This document shows, piece after piece, positions 24,783 through 32,085 of a DNA stretch of 32,339 nucleotides; within the stretch, counting starts at the first letter, position 1; every line of letters begins with the position of its first letter. Source of the stretch: Syntrophobacterales bacterium (GTDB lineage Bacteria; Desulfobacterota; Syntrophorhabdia; Syntrophorhabdales; WCHB1-27). The notes below the pieces were generated by a model. It saw nothing but the letters and a program-made list of their open reading frames with translations, searched no databases and was not told the DNA's origin. The DNA is taken from the NCBI GenBank assembly GCA_017881765.1, contig JADGQN010000004.1:1-32339 (forward strand), read 5' to 3'. The translations under genes and the position numbers were made by a program.

Positions 24783-25546
24783 AACATGTCCTCCTCTTGG
24801 GTCAATTCTAAGAAAGGGACCCTCACGGTAAAGCAGGTGCTGAATCCCTTACGGCTCGTGACTGAAATTTCACCACGCATCCGCTCCACGAGAGCTTTCA
24901 CACAGAACAATCCGAGCCCGAGCCCCGGTACGTCCTTCGCATCGTTTGTCTCTAGTCTGACAAACCGCTTGTACACGGCCTCACGGTCTTGCTCGGAAAT
25001 GGCTGCACCATCGTTCGACACGGTTATAACGAGGTCGACGTCGCCGCTCACGGCCAGATCCATCTGTTCTTTGCGATATTTGAGAGCGTTGCTCACGAGG
25101 TTGCGCACGATATGCAATACCTTTTTCCGATCGTGATAGAAGGGCGTATGCGCGTACCTGCCCGATACAGCCACCGAAATGGAATGATGCGCGAGGATTT
25201 TCTCTATCTCCGCATCGCTCCCGGCCCTGGCAAGCTCATCACCTGCCCCGGGGTTTACAGACTCCAGCCCCTCTAAGAGTGCTTCCTTGATCAGGTCCTG
25301 AACCGTGAACCGCTCTGGGTGGAACAGGTTTTCTTCGGAGCGGGCAACCTCGAGTATATCCTGCACTAAGCCCCGGGCTTTCTGCGTATTCCTTCTAATC
25401 CGTTCAAGGGAGTCTCGCTGGGGCCCCGTTAAGTCACCGTATCTTTCTGTTTTGCCGAGAAGGCTGTTTACCGTCGTTGCGACCACTGCGAGTGGCCCGA
25501 CAAGGTCATGGACCAGAAGATCATAAAGATAATCCTTTTCGTTCAT
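24779..25546 (-). CDS. Soluble histidine kinase without sensor domain
   Basis: The 255-residue kinase is cytoplasmic and almost all core. The H-box is LLVHDLVGPLAVV (H13), and the N-box is HIVRNLVSNALKYR (about 145-158). The G1 box is VSNDGAAIS, the F-box region is VYKRFVRLET, and the G2 box is GLGLGLFCVKAL. There is no transmembrane helix, PAS or GAF domain; input must come from a partner protein. A GAGGT lies close upstream of the ATG at 25546. The region between dimerisation and ATPase domains (about 95-130) carries a long insert. It is the first gene of the kinase-receiver-small protein-PHP/kinase series. Confidence 0.93.
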   Translation of the reverse strand: MNEKDYLYDLLVHDLVGPLAVVATTVNSLLGKTERYGDLTGPQRDSLERIRRNTQKARGLVQDILEVARSEENLFHPERFTVQDLIKEALLEGLESVNPGAGDELARAGSDAEIEKILAHHSISVAVSGRYAHTPFYHDRKKVLHIVRNLVSNALKYRKEQMDLAVSGDVDLVITVSNDGAAISEQDREAVYKRFVRLETNDAKDVPGLGLGLFCVKALVERMRGEISVTSRKGFSTCFTVRVPFLELTQEEDML

Positions 25547-25569
25547 CGATCTACCTCATCGCGCTCGCA

Positions 25570-25620
25570 GCCCGGCGTTCGCCGGGCCTACCCTCAATCG
25601 GGAAGGCGCACCAAAGGTGC
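25570..25620. repeat. REP-like hairpin pair upstream of the histidine kinase gene
   Basis: GCCCGGC (25570-25576) pairs with GCCGGGC (25581-25587) around a GTTC loop, and GCACC (25608-25612) pairs with GGTGC (25616-25620) around AAA. Two GC-rich hairpins about 20 bp apart in an intergenic gap resemble repetitive extragenic palindromes. A run of eight A at 25767-25774 gives a U-run on the transcript leaving the phosphate transporter gene. Confidence 0.6.
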
Positions 25621-25803
25621 TTTCACCGGATGCGGCGCAGTCATCAACGGCTTTGTAATGTCTGCATAATATGATCTCTCTCGGGCATCTATTTCTCTCC
25701 GTAATACCTATACCATAGTCCCTCACGTGTATGTAAACTTCTATTTCGACCATCAAGCCCTATCTTAAAAAAAACCGGCTCGTGGGTCAAGTGAAATGAA
25801 CCC

Positions 25804-27396
25804 CTACAGCTCTTTCACGTACTCCGCGATGTTCTGACAGTGGTCAGATATCCGCTCCAGATTAATCAGCATCTCCAGAAAAACAGGGCCTGCCTCTGCA
25901 CGGCAGACACGCCTGTGAAAGCGGTCCAGGTGTCTCTCCCGTGCCTCGCGCACTTTCACATCGACAGCTTCCTCGCGCCTAAAAACGTTCAGTATCTTGG
26001 CATCATCTCTTTTGTCCAACAGCAGAACAGCATCGTCGACATTGGCCATGACCAGTGCATCAATCTCGTCAAGCTCCGCCATTCCCTTCTCGGAAAACTC
26101 GATGCCTCGCTCTTCTTGCTCAGCGGCCAGCTTAGCAAGGATCATGGCGTGGTCTGCAAGCCTTTCTATATCATCCACCATAGCAGTATATGTAAAGAGC
26201 TGCTTTGATAGCTCCGGCGAAAATTCTCTGTCAGATATCTTCCACAGATACGCTGCTATTTCGTTCCGTAGGTTATCGACGACCGCCTCCACGTAAACCA
26301 TGTCTCGCCTCTTCGCCTTCCGGAACGTTTTTAAAAGGTCGATGCTGTCGCGAACCATGGTCTGTGCGAGAAGCATCTGCCTTTGCAGTTCTCGTTTCAC
26401 ACAGAGAAGCGCCTCCTCGGTTTGCGCCAGGCAAGCCTCATTGAGGAACTCAGGCCAGACCGGAAGCGTCTGTGCCTTACCGGGAACCAATCTCTCCAAC
26501 ATCACCGAAACCGGCTTGAGCAAAAAGATAAATAGAGCAGCGATGATCAGGTTAAACAGGAAGTGGCCGAGTGCAATCTGCTGCGACAGACTCGCCGAGA
26601 GACTCTTTAGAACCACGGTCAGTATGGGTAAGAGGGGAAGGCAGATACATGTCCCGGCGCATTTGAAGAAAAGATGCGCAAAGGCCGTTCTCTTCCCGTT
26701 AACATTTGAGACGAGCCCGGCAAGCAGAGCTGTCACGGTCGTTCCCACATTTGCTCCGAAGACGACCGGCAGCGCACTATCGAGGCTGATGAGACCTTGC
26801 TGCGCCAGAATGGCAACCATGCTGATCGGTATCACGGATGCATGTACCAGGGCGGTGAAAATGACGCCGGCGGCCAAACCCAACAGAGGATGTGCGGCCC
26901 GTCTGAGAAAAGCGGAAACCTCCGGACTCGCCTTGAGTGGTGCCGTTACCTCACTGATAAGGTAAAGCGCGAACAGCACGAGACCAAAGTAAAGGACTAC
27001 CTCTCCGACAATCTTTCGTTTTCCGTCAGCTGTGAACCAGACAAGAGCCCCGCCCGTTACGCAGATGGGGAAAAGCGCCGTGACTTTCCAGACGACGAGC
27101 TGTACCGTAAACGTAGTACCGATGTCTGTACCGAGAACCATAGCAAGGCCATGGTAAAGACTGAGTAGCCCGGCGCTCACCATACTGACGATGAGGGCGG
27201 TGGTTGTTGAACTGCTCTGAAACAGGATCGTTGAGAGCATGCCCGTTGCCAAACCGGACAGAGGGGTGCGCGCTGAATACCTGATATACTGACGGACACG
27301 GTCGGTGAAAAGTTTCTGTACTTCGGTGCTCAGCTTAGCGATCGCGTAGAGAAAAATGAGAAGGGCCGTAATGAAGAGAGACAACCCCTGGAGCAT
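25804..27396 (-). CDS. Na+/phosphate cotransporter family protein with PhoU-like tail
   Basis: The 530-residue membrane protein belongs to the NptA/YjbB-type Na/Pi-cotransporter II family. About nine hydrophobic segments fill residues 1-315, and both inverted repeats carry the family motif: TILFQSSSTTTALIVSMV (about 57-74) and the second-half equivalent TALVHASVIPISMVAIL (about 190-206), each followed by a GTDIGTT or GANVGTT motif. Residues about 335-530 are a helical PhoU-like cytoplasmic domain ending in LINLERISDHCQNIAEYV, typical of PhoU repeats. It probably moves phosphate; import or export cannot be told. No Shine-Dalgarno is present. An extended -10 lies so close that the mRNA is predicted to begin at the ATG. 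Confidence 0.93.
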   Translation of the reverse strand: MLQGLSLFITALLIFLYAIAKLSTEVQKLFTDRVRQYIRYSARTPLSGLATGMLSTILFQSSSTTTALIVSMVSAGLLSLYHGLAMVLGTDIGTTFTVQLVVWKVTALFPICVTGGALVWFTADGKRKIVGEVVLYFGLVLFALYLISEVTAPLKASPEVSAFLRRAAHPLLGLAAGVIFTALVHASVIPISMVAILAQQGLISLDSALPVVFGANVGTTVTALLAGLVSNVNGKRTAFAHLFFKCAGTCICLPLLPILTVVLKSLSASLSQQIALGHFLFNLIIAALFIFLLKPVSVMLERLVPGKAQTLPVWPEFLNEACLAQTEEALLCVKRELQRQMLLAQTMVRDSIDLLKTFRKAKRRDMVYVEAVVDNLRNEIAAYLWKISDREFSPELSKQLFTYTAMVDDIERLADHAMILAKLAAEQEERGIEFSEKGMAELDEIDALVMANVDDAVLLLDKRDDAKILNVFRREEAVDVKVREARERHLDRFHRRVCRAEAGPVFLEMLINLERISDHCQNIAEYVKEL

Positions 27397-27401
27397 GCTT
27401 T

Positions 27402-27429
27402 ATCATACCACGATCATTTAGCGCTTCAA
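27402..27429 (-). promoter_or_regulatory. Predicted leaderless promoter of the phosphate transporter gene
   Basis: On the minus strand TTGAAG (27429-27424), a 16-nt spacer and TGG-TATGAT (27410-27402) predict transcription starting at about 27396-27395, the A of the ATG. Confidence 0.5.
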
Positions 27430-27467
27430 ATCCTGACTAAAGGTGTTTGAGACTCAGCGCGCTAAAT

Positions 27468-27636
27468 TCCAAATCCAAATTTCTAAATCCTAAACAAATT
27501 CCAATGTTCACGGCAATCAAATCAAAATCTCCGTGGTGCAATAGACACTGTGATTGGAACATTTGGTATTTGATAATTTGACATTGTTTCCGGGTACCCG
27601 CTTGCGGGTGGTGGTGCTTGGAATTTGAGATTTGGA
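27468..27636. repeat. AT-rich foldback element, 27468-27636
   Basis: The outer arms 27468-27481 and 27622-27636 pair with one bulge. The nested arms 27495-27509 and 27557-27572 pair with one bulge and one mismatch. A GC hairpin, ACCCGC-TT-GCGGGT, lies between them on the right side. The sequence is built of AAATTCC/CCAAAT words and is much richer in A+T than the flanking genes. It fills most of a 321-bp gap (27397-27717) with no supported gene, and looks like a non-coding miniature inverted-repeat element. Confidence 0.65.
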
Positions 27637-27717
27637 GAGATACAGCCATCGACCACAGCCCTTCTTGTGAGCACGCGATAGATGAATCTTCAGAGATCGG
27701 GGCGGAATCTGCTGATT

Positions 27718-28248
27718 CTATTTCTTCGGCTGTAACTCCGCGCAAACAAGGTCGCGCAGTACCTTCGTACTGGGCGCCTTATCCAGCGGGGTCCAGGATG
27801 CGTGAGGATACTCGTAAGATGCGATTTTCGAGCCCTTTTTGAAGTGGGACAGGGTGACACATCTCCCCTCCGGTTTTGCGCAGTTGAATTCCCATATCGA
27901 CACGGTATACTCCTGACCTATGTCCTGAACTTCAGTCCCGAATTCCCTTGACAGTTCCTGAAGACTTACCAGAAATTTACCCATCGTGGGTGCGTATTTG
28001 ACAGGGACCCTCACGATCTCGGCCGACACACGCTGGACGGCGCTTCGATCTATGAAGTAGAGTTCATTGTTTTGCCCTTCCACGATGCGATCCCAGTGCA
28101 TACCTGTAGGAGATGTGTTTCGATCCTTGCACCCGGGAACCATCATAGCCATCAAACAGACCGTCATCAACATAACGACACGCCAGACTGACCCTCTGCA
28201 GTCGAAGTGGGACAGTAACCGGGGAGGCAGACACGGGAAAGAGTTCAC
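27718..28248 (-). CDS. Surface-adhesin-E-like lipoprotein
   Basis: The 176-residue frame starts with GTG at 28248. A more typical lipoprotein start would be the ATG within VVMLMTVCLMAMMVPGC, but no clear ribosome site decides between them. The lipobox is VPGC (about 37-40). The mature part has HWDRIVEGQNNELYFIDRSAVQR, then VSIWEFNCAKPEGRCVTLSHF (two cysteines, possibly a disulfide), then ASWTPLDKAPSTKVLRDLVC. This matches the surface-adhesin protein E pattern: an early W, an FID element, a Phe-x-Cys segment, and a late W followed by a final Cys. It is probably periplasmic and membrane-anchored. A protein of similar pattern but without a signal is at 12444-12998. Confidence 0.75.
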   Translation of the reverse strand: MNSFPCLPPRLLSHFDCRGSVWRVVMLMTVCLMAMMVPGCKDRNTSPTGMHWDRIVEGQNNELYFIDRSAVQRVSAEIVRVPVKYAPTMGKFLVSLQELSREFGTEVQDIGQEYTVSIWEFNCAKPEGRCVTLSHFKKGSKIASYEYPHASWTPLDKAPSTKVLRDLVCAELQPKK

Positions 28249-28299
28249 GTGAGAAAGTCCTCTACTGCGGACAGATCAATCACCACAGGTCGGGTTTTA

Positions 28300-28458
28300 T
28301 CAATCGAGAAGCTTGCTTTCTTTGATCGCATAGTAAATCACATACGCCCACGAGAGGATACCATGCAGGATCGCGAGAGAAACCGTTTTGTGAATACTCC
28401 ACGAAATACATATGGCTAAACTGCTTCCAAAAACGTACGCTGCCCTTATTAAGCCCAT
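28300..28458 (-). CDS. 52-residue membrane protein
   Basis: This gene is too short for a usual length cutoff but well supported. AAAGGAG (28472-28466) lies 7 nt before the ATG at 28458. The protein has two hydrophobic stretches: LIRAAYVFGSSLAICISWSI (about 3-22) and ILHGILSWAYVIYYAI (about 30-45), with a charged end, KESKLLD. The SWSI...AILHGILSWAYVIYYA layout matches small proteins I recall as conserved hypotheticals in many bacteria. It is transcribed divergently from the DUF192 gene and in the same direction as the lipoprotein at 27718, 51 bp away. Confidence 0.8.
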   Translation of the reverse strand: MGLIRAAYVFGSSLAICISWSIHKTVSLAILHGILSWAYVIYYAIKESKLLD

Positions 28459-28610
28459 GTGATCACTCCTTTCTTAGAGGTCAGCAGCCGGCTGGCTGGT
28501 GCCTCACTTAGCCGTTCTTCGATAGTTGTACCACACGTAGCAGGCAACGAAAATCCTTTTCAGAGAGACTTTTTTTCGCAGAAAGATCTCTTTTCTCTCC
28601 CGGGCACACA

Positions 28611-28619
28611 TGATATACT
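28611..28619 (+). promoter_or_regulatory. Predicted extended -10 of the DUF192 gene
   Basis: TGA-TATACT (28611-28619) is a near-consensus extended -10 that places the mRNA start at or next to the ATG at 28627. No clear -35 is seen. Confidence 0.45.
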
Positions 28620-28626
28620 TAGATCA

Positions 28627-29136
28627 ATGTTCCTAACAATGTTCCTCACACGTGTATGGAGATTAGCATTTCCCGTGCCACTGTTCAGCACTATTATGAT
28701 CCATCTGGTCGTCTTCCTCGCTCTCACCGGTTGCTCGCTGGGAGAAAATGGAGAGAGTAAGACTCGACAGGTGACATTCTTACCTGCGAACGCTTTGCTT
28801 AGAGCAGAGGTCGCGGACACGGAACCTGCGCGCGAAAAGGGGCTCATGTTTCGCACATCCATGGGCGAGAACGAGGGAATGATATTTTACTTCGACCAGA
28901 CAGGCTATCATGCCTTTTACATGTACAACACGCGTATCCCGCTAAGTGTCATTTTTTTGAATGAGAGTCTTAAAATTGTCGACATACAGGATATGGCTCC
29001 CTGCAAGGAACAGAACCCTTCCGCCTGCCCTATCTATGCGCCTAAGGCGGCATGTAGCTACGCAATCGAAGTAAATCAGCAATTCGTACGAAAATACGGA
29101 ATAAAGACAGGAGACCTTGTAAGGATTAAGAAGTAA
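28627..29136 (+). CDS. DUF192 lipoprotein
   Basis: I take the ATG at 28627 (169 residues) because the frame upstream to 28459 is not protein-like and runs through a predicted promoter. The N-terminus is a lipoprotein signal (FPVPLFSTIMIHLVVFLALTGC, lipobox LTGC). The DUF192 domain follows: LRAEVADTEPAREKGLMFRTSMGENEGMIFYFDQTGYHAFYMYNTRIPLSVIFLNESLKIVDIQDMAPC, then YAIEVNQQFVRKYGIKTGDLVRI. Family members are about 110-130 residues and of unknown biochemical role; some are exported. Two cysteines, CKEQNPSACP, flank a short loop. Other possible starts are the ATG codons at 28639 and 28699. Confidence 0.85.
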   Translation: MFLTMFLTRVWRLAFPVPLFSTIMIHLVVFLALTGCSLGENGESKTRQVTFLPANALLRAEVADTEPAREKGLMFRTSMGENEGMIFYFDQTGYHAFYMYNTRIPLSVIFLNESLKIVDIQDMAPCKEQNPSACPIYAPKAACSYAIEVNQQFVRKYGIKTGDLVRIKK

Positions 29137-29151
29137 CTGAGCGCCTGCGTC

Positions 29152-29502
29152 CTATAAGGTTTGTTGCATGGGTCCCAGCGCTCGCCTTCTGCAGTCCTTC
29201 GAGTGGAACATCTGCGTGGGGCTCTTTCTCACAAAGACGGTGCCGCACTTGCAGACTGATTCACCGTAAGTACGCCCCTTCAGGCGGCCCATATGAATGT
29301 TGAGGAGTTTCAGGCAGCTGTCGCAATAGCCCAACTCGTTCTCCTCATTCATGTCATTGCCGCATCGCGCACACACCAGAGAACCCCAGCGCCTCGGGTA
29401 ATCGACGTAGCGTCGGTTACCGCATACCCAGCATTTGTACACCTTGATGTCAAAATAACTGTCATCAATCATTTGCCCGAACCCACACTTTTCACATACC
29501 AT
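29152..29502 (-). CDS. Multi-zinc-ribbon protein, 116 residues
   Basis: The start is the ATG at 29502, with AAAGGAGG just upstream; longer in-frame starts (to 29715) have no ribosome site and lead through non-protein-like sequence. The protein has five cysteine pairs or knuckles: CEKCG, CWVCG, CARCG, CDSC, and CKCG with a later H-x-x-x-C (HSKDC). The order suggests two zinc ribbons and a final C-C-H-C unit. VFVRKSPTQMFHSKDCRRRA resembles the end of DNA- or RNA-binding zinc ribbons. The role is unknown; nucleic-acid or protein contact is likely. Confidence 0.8.
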   Translation of the reverse strand: MVCEKCGFGQMIDDSYFDIKVYKCWVCGNRRYVDYPRRWGSLVCARCGNDMNEENELGYCDSCLKLLNIHMGRLKGRTYGESVCKCGTVFVRKSPTQMFHSKDCRRRALGPMQQTL

Positions 29503-29770
29503 AGGACCCTCCTTTCGCTCGTTTTCCATTATCGGACGCGTACTTACATAGTTTAGGGTCTCTTCTCCGCGTCTCATTCCAGCGATTATCCGGACCAATT
29601 TCATGCAAATCGCGCGCCAAATAATCAGGATTGACCCGCCCCGGCCAGGGATCTGCGGGGAAAACAATAAGACGCAATTGAGGCAAGGACCAATACCGTG
29701 CCCTCGTTGCGCCATATGTTCTGCTTAAGTTTACGAGAAAAAGGCCGAAGAACTAGAGTAAGCCCAGCGA

Positions 29771-30355
29771 ATGCGTATTTTAATCCATATAGGCAACACA
29801 CTGATGTGTGAGGCCATCAAGCAGTTACTTACCAAGAATGGTTATGGTGATGTCGCGGTGCACGAACAGGGCAACACCAACGGCTTTGAGCCTGAAGTGG
29901 TGCTCACGGATATTTCTACCATCAATGAAAAACTGATGGCCGGCTATCCGAATGCAAAGATTCTATTGATGGATACTGGTGTGGATAAGGAAAAGATAAT
30001 CACCACACTCCTCTCGTATAAGATCCACGGCATCCTTTCCTGCGACACTGAATTCCCTCTCCTCAAAAAGGCCCTTCTCGTGGTGAGCCAGGGACAGATA
30101 TGGATCGACAACAGCACCGTAAAAACGTTTCTCCACGAGTCAGGTATCGTGTCAAAGGCCGGCAAGATAAACGGCATAACCTCCAGGGAGAAAGAGATCA
30201 TCGAATATGTTTGTCAGGGCTACACGAACAAGGAAATTGCGAACAAGCTCACCCTGAGCGAGCATACGGTCAAAGCCCACCTCAACAGGATCTTCAAAAA
30301 GTTCAATGCCACTAGCCGTTCCAAGCTCATCACTCTCGTGATGAATAGCAAATAA
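29771..30355 (+). CDS. LuxR-type regulator with degenerate receiver
   Basis: The 194-residue protein has a NarL/FixJ-like layout. Residues 1-110 have the receiver fold pattern but lack the acidic pair (RILIHIGNT, where DD is expected). D47 (VVLTDIS) is at the phospho-site position, and the lysine motif is replaced. Phosphorylation is therefore doubtful. Residues about 135-190 are an intact LuxR HTH (ITSREKEIIEYVCQGYTNKEIANKLTLSEHTVKAHLNRIFKKF). It lies immediately upstream of gspJKL, in the same direction, with 196 bp to the gspJ start. A role in controlling the secretion cluster is inferred from position only. Confidence 0.9.
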   Translation: MRILIHIGNTLMCEAIKQLLTKNGYGDVAVHEQGNTNGFEPEVVLTDISTINEKLMAGYPNAKILLMDTGVDKEKIITTLLSYKIHGILSCDTEFPLLKKALLVVSQGQIWIDNSTVKTFLHESGIVSKAGKINGITSREKEIIEYVCQGYTNKEIANKLTLSEHTVKAHLNRIFKKFNATSRSKLITLVMNSK

Positions 30356-30551
30356 CGCACCATTTCCCTTGAATCAACTCCGATTGGACAACGGTGACAT
30401 ATTTACCCATTCTGTCCTTCCTCTTCCCATCTCTGGCAGGCTTATTGCATTTCCCCTGCTAGCCTTGAGCTTTGCGCTGAAAATGCGCCAGGGGTATTAT
30501 TTGATCTTTTTAGGAAAAAGGTATCGGCAATATAGGCCGGAAGCAGCTCAC

Positions 30552-31151
30552 ATGCAACGCAAGAGTCACGGATTTACGCTCATCGAGATGCTCCTTGCCA
30601 TCGCATTGTCTGCCCTCCTCTTGGTTATTGTTTATTCGACCTATTTTTCGATAGCGCGATCTATTGACACCACGCTGGAGACGCAGGAACTCCTCGATAC
30701 CGGGCGAGTATTGCTCGAAATGCTAAAGCGGGATATCAGGGGCATCGGCGGGAGCCGTTTCCCCCTCATCAGTACAGTACAGGAGATCGATGGCAAACTT
30801 GTTACCAACATAGTCTTTGTCACGTCGGCACCGAGCTCAACCAACCCATTCAGGTGGAGCAAGGTGGGCTATGCCTTGACACGAGACGACCAGGGCCGAT
30901 GGATATTTGTCAAGAAAGAAGCCAAGAACCCGGACGATGATATCGATCAGCTTGGAAAGGTTTTTGAGATATCGAGACTGGTCAGCTCCTTCCGGCTGAC
31001 TTTCTTCGATGGCACGGAGTGGGTGGAACAGTGGGACTCGCGGTCCACGGGCAAGCTGCCGAAACAGGTGAGAATAACAGTAGAGATATCGGATGAAAAG
31101 AGAAACGTGCAAACTTTTACGGCGGAAGAGGGTATTTCCGGTGCCGTCTAA
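30552..31151 (+). CDS. gspJ: Type II secretion minor pseudopilin GspJ
   Basis: GspJ is a minor pseudopilin of the tip complex with GspI and GspK. The start is the ATG at 30552, giving a short leader, MQRKSHG, before the prepilin peptidase site G|FTLIEMLLAIALSALLLVIVYSTYFS; the frame upstream to 30369 would give an impossible 68-residue leader. The protein is 199 residues. The globular part has LETQELLDTGRVLLEMLKRDIRGIGGS and FRLTFFDGTEWVEQWDS, both typical of GspJ. The stop lies inside the start region of gspK. No gspG, H or I precedes it in the 196 bp between the LuxR regulator and this gene. Confidence 0.92.
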   Translation: MQRKSHGFTLIEMLLAIALSALLLVIVYSTYFSIARSIDTTLETQELLDTGRVLLEMLKRDIRGIGGSRFPLISTVQEIDGKLVTNIVFVTSAPSSTNPFRWSKVGYALTRDDQGRWIFVKKEAKNPDDDIDQLGKVFEISRLVSSFRLTFFDGTEWVEQWDSRSTGKLPKQVRITVEISDEKRNVQTFTAEEGISGAV

Positions 31152-32085
31152 CGAACACGGTTTTGTACTTGTCACGGTGCTTCTCGTGATTGCGATACTC
31201 TTCCCTCTGGTGCTGGCCTTCAGCTCGAGGGTACAGATAAACCTTCTCCAAGCAGACAATTTCCGAAATTCTGTCCAGGCGGTGCGCCTTGCCAGGTCGG
31301 GGGTTGAAGGCGCAATCGGCATTTTGAAAGCAGACGACGCAAGCTACGACACTTTGAAAGACATGTGGGCGCTCGACTTTCCTACCCTCGGTGTAGGGGA
31401 AGGAAAAGTGGAAGTAAAGATCCAGGATGAAGACGGCAAAATTCCGATAAATCAGCTCGTGCTGCCCAACGGGGCCGACATAAACAAGGATGTGGAAGAA
31501 AGGCTCCGTAAGCTCATAACCCGGCTGGGGGGGCGCCCGGAGGTTGTTGATGCCCTGATTGACTGGATGGACGCAGATAACACTATAACGGGCCCGGAGG
31601 GTGCGGAAGACGCCTATTACAAAGAACATGGATACAACTGCAAAAACGCACCAATCGACTCCCTCGACGAGTTATCCATGGTGAAAGGTTTCGACAAGGA
31701 ACTGTTAGTGGACAAGCAGCTCTTGCATTACGTGACGGCGGCGCAGACCGATGGCAAGATTAACGTTAACACCGCCCCCGCGGAGGTCTTGTACGCTGTC
31801 CTTGGTGCGCAGACGACCGCCCTGGCACAACCCCTCAATGACAGTGATGTAGATGACCTTGTCCGCTATCGGGATGAACATGAATTCAAGAACATCCAGG
31901 ACGTCAACGCCGTGGTAAAAATCTCAACAACGCAGGCAGGGAATATCGCCAGTCTCATCAAGGTCAATTCAGCCTTCTTCACGGTTTTCAGCAAGTGCTC
32001 ACTCGGTAAGGTCGTCTACAACTCGGAAGCGCTCTTGCAGCGGGACGGAAATAACATAACGACAGTATACTGGAGAGAGTTTTGA
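31141..32085 (+). CDS. gspK: Type II secretion minor pseudopilin GspK
   Basis: GspK caps the pseudopilus tip. I prefer the GTG at 31141 (314 residues; GAGGG at 31128-31132; leader MPSNEHG before G|FVLVTVLLVIAILFPLVLAFS). An ATG at 31093 would give a 23-residue leader and a 59-nt overlap with gspJ. The GspK body shows RLARSGVEGAIGILKAD, VKIQDEDGKIPINQL, ALIDWMDADN, the DELSMVKG segment and TDGKINVNTAPAEVLYAVL. The motif DWxDxD, which carries calcium-binding residues in known GspK structures, is present as DWMDADN. It overlaps gspJ by 11 nt and gspL by 4 nt with the preferred start. Confidence 0.92.
   Translation: MPSNEHGFVLVTVLLVIAILFPLVLAFSSRVQINLLQADNFRNSVQAVRLARSGVEGAIGILKADDASYDTLKDMWALDFPTLGVGEGKVEVKIQDEDGKIPINQLVLPNGADINKDVEERLRKLITRLGGRPEVVDALIDWMDADNTITGPEGAEDAYYKEHGYNCKNAPIDSLDELSMVKGFDKELLVDKQLLHYVTAAQTDGKINVNTAPAEVLYAVLGAQTTALAQPLNDSDVDDLVRYRDEHEFKNIQDVNAVVKISTTQAGNIASLIKVNSAFFTVFSKCSLGKVVYNSEALLQRDGNNITTVYWREF

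Noticed and set aside
25556..25756. 66-codon minus-strand frame upstream of the histidine kinase
   Set aside because: Made of REP-like hairpin sequence, no ribosome site, and not protein-like.
27437..27745. 102-codon minus-strand frame over the AT-rich foldback
   Set aside because: The sequence is explained by inverted repeats; the frame also overlaps the end of the lipoprotein gene.
30369..30551. N-terminal extension of GspJ
   Set aside because: It would put the prepilin cleavage site after about 68 residues; the ATG at 30552 gives a normal 7-residue leader.
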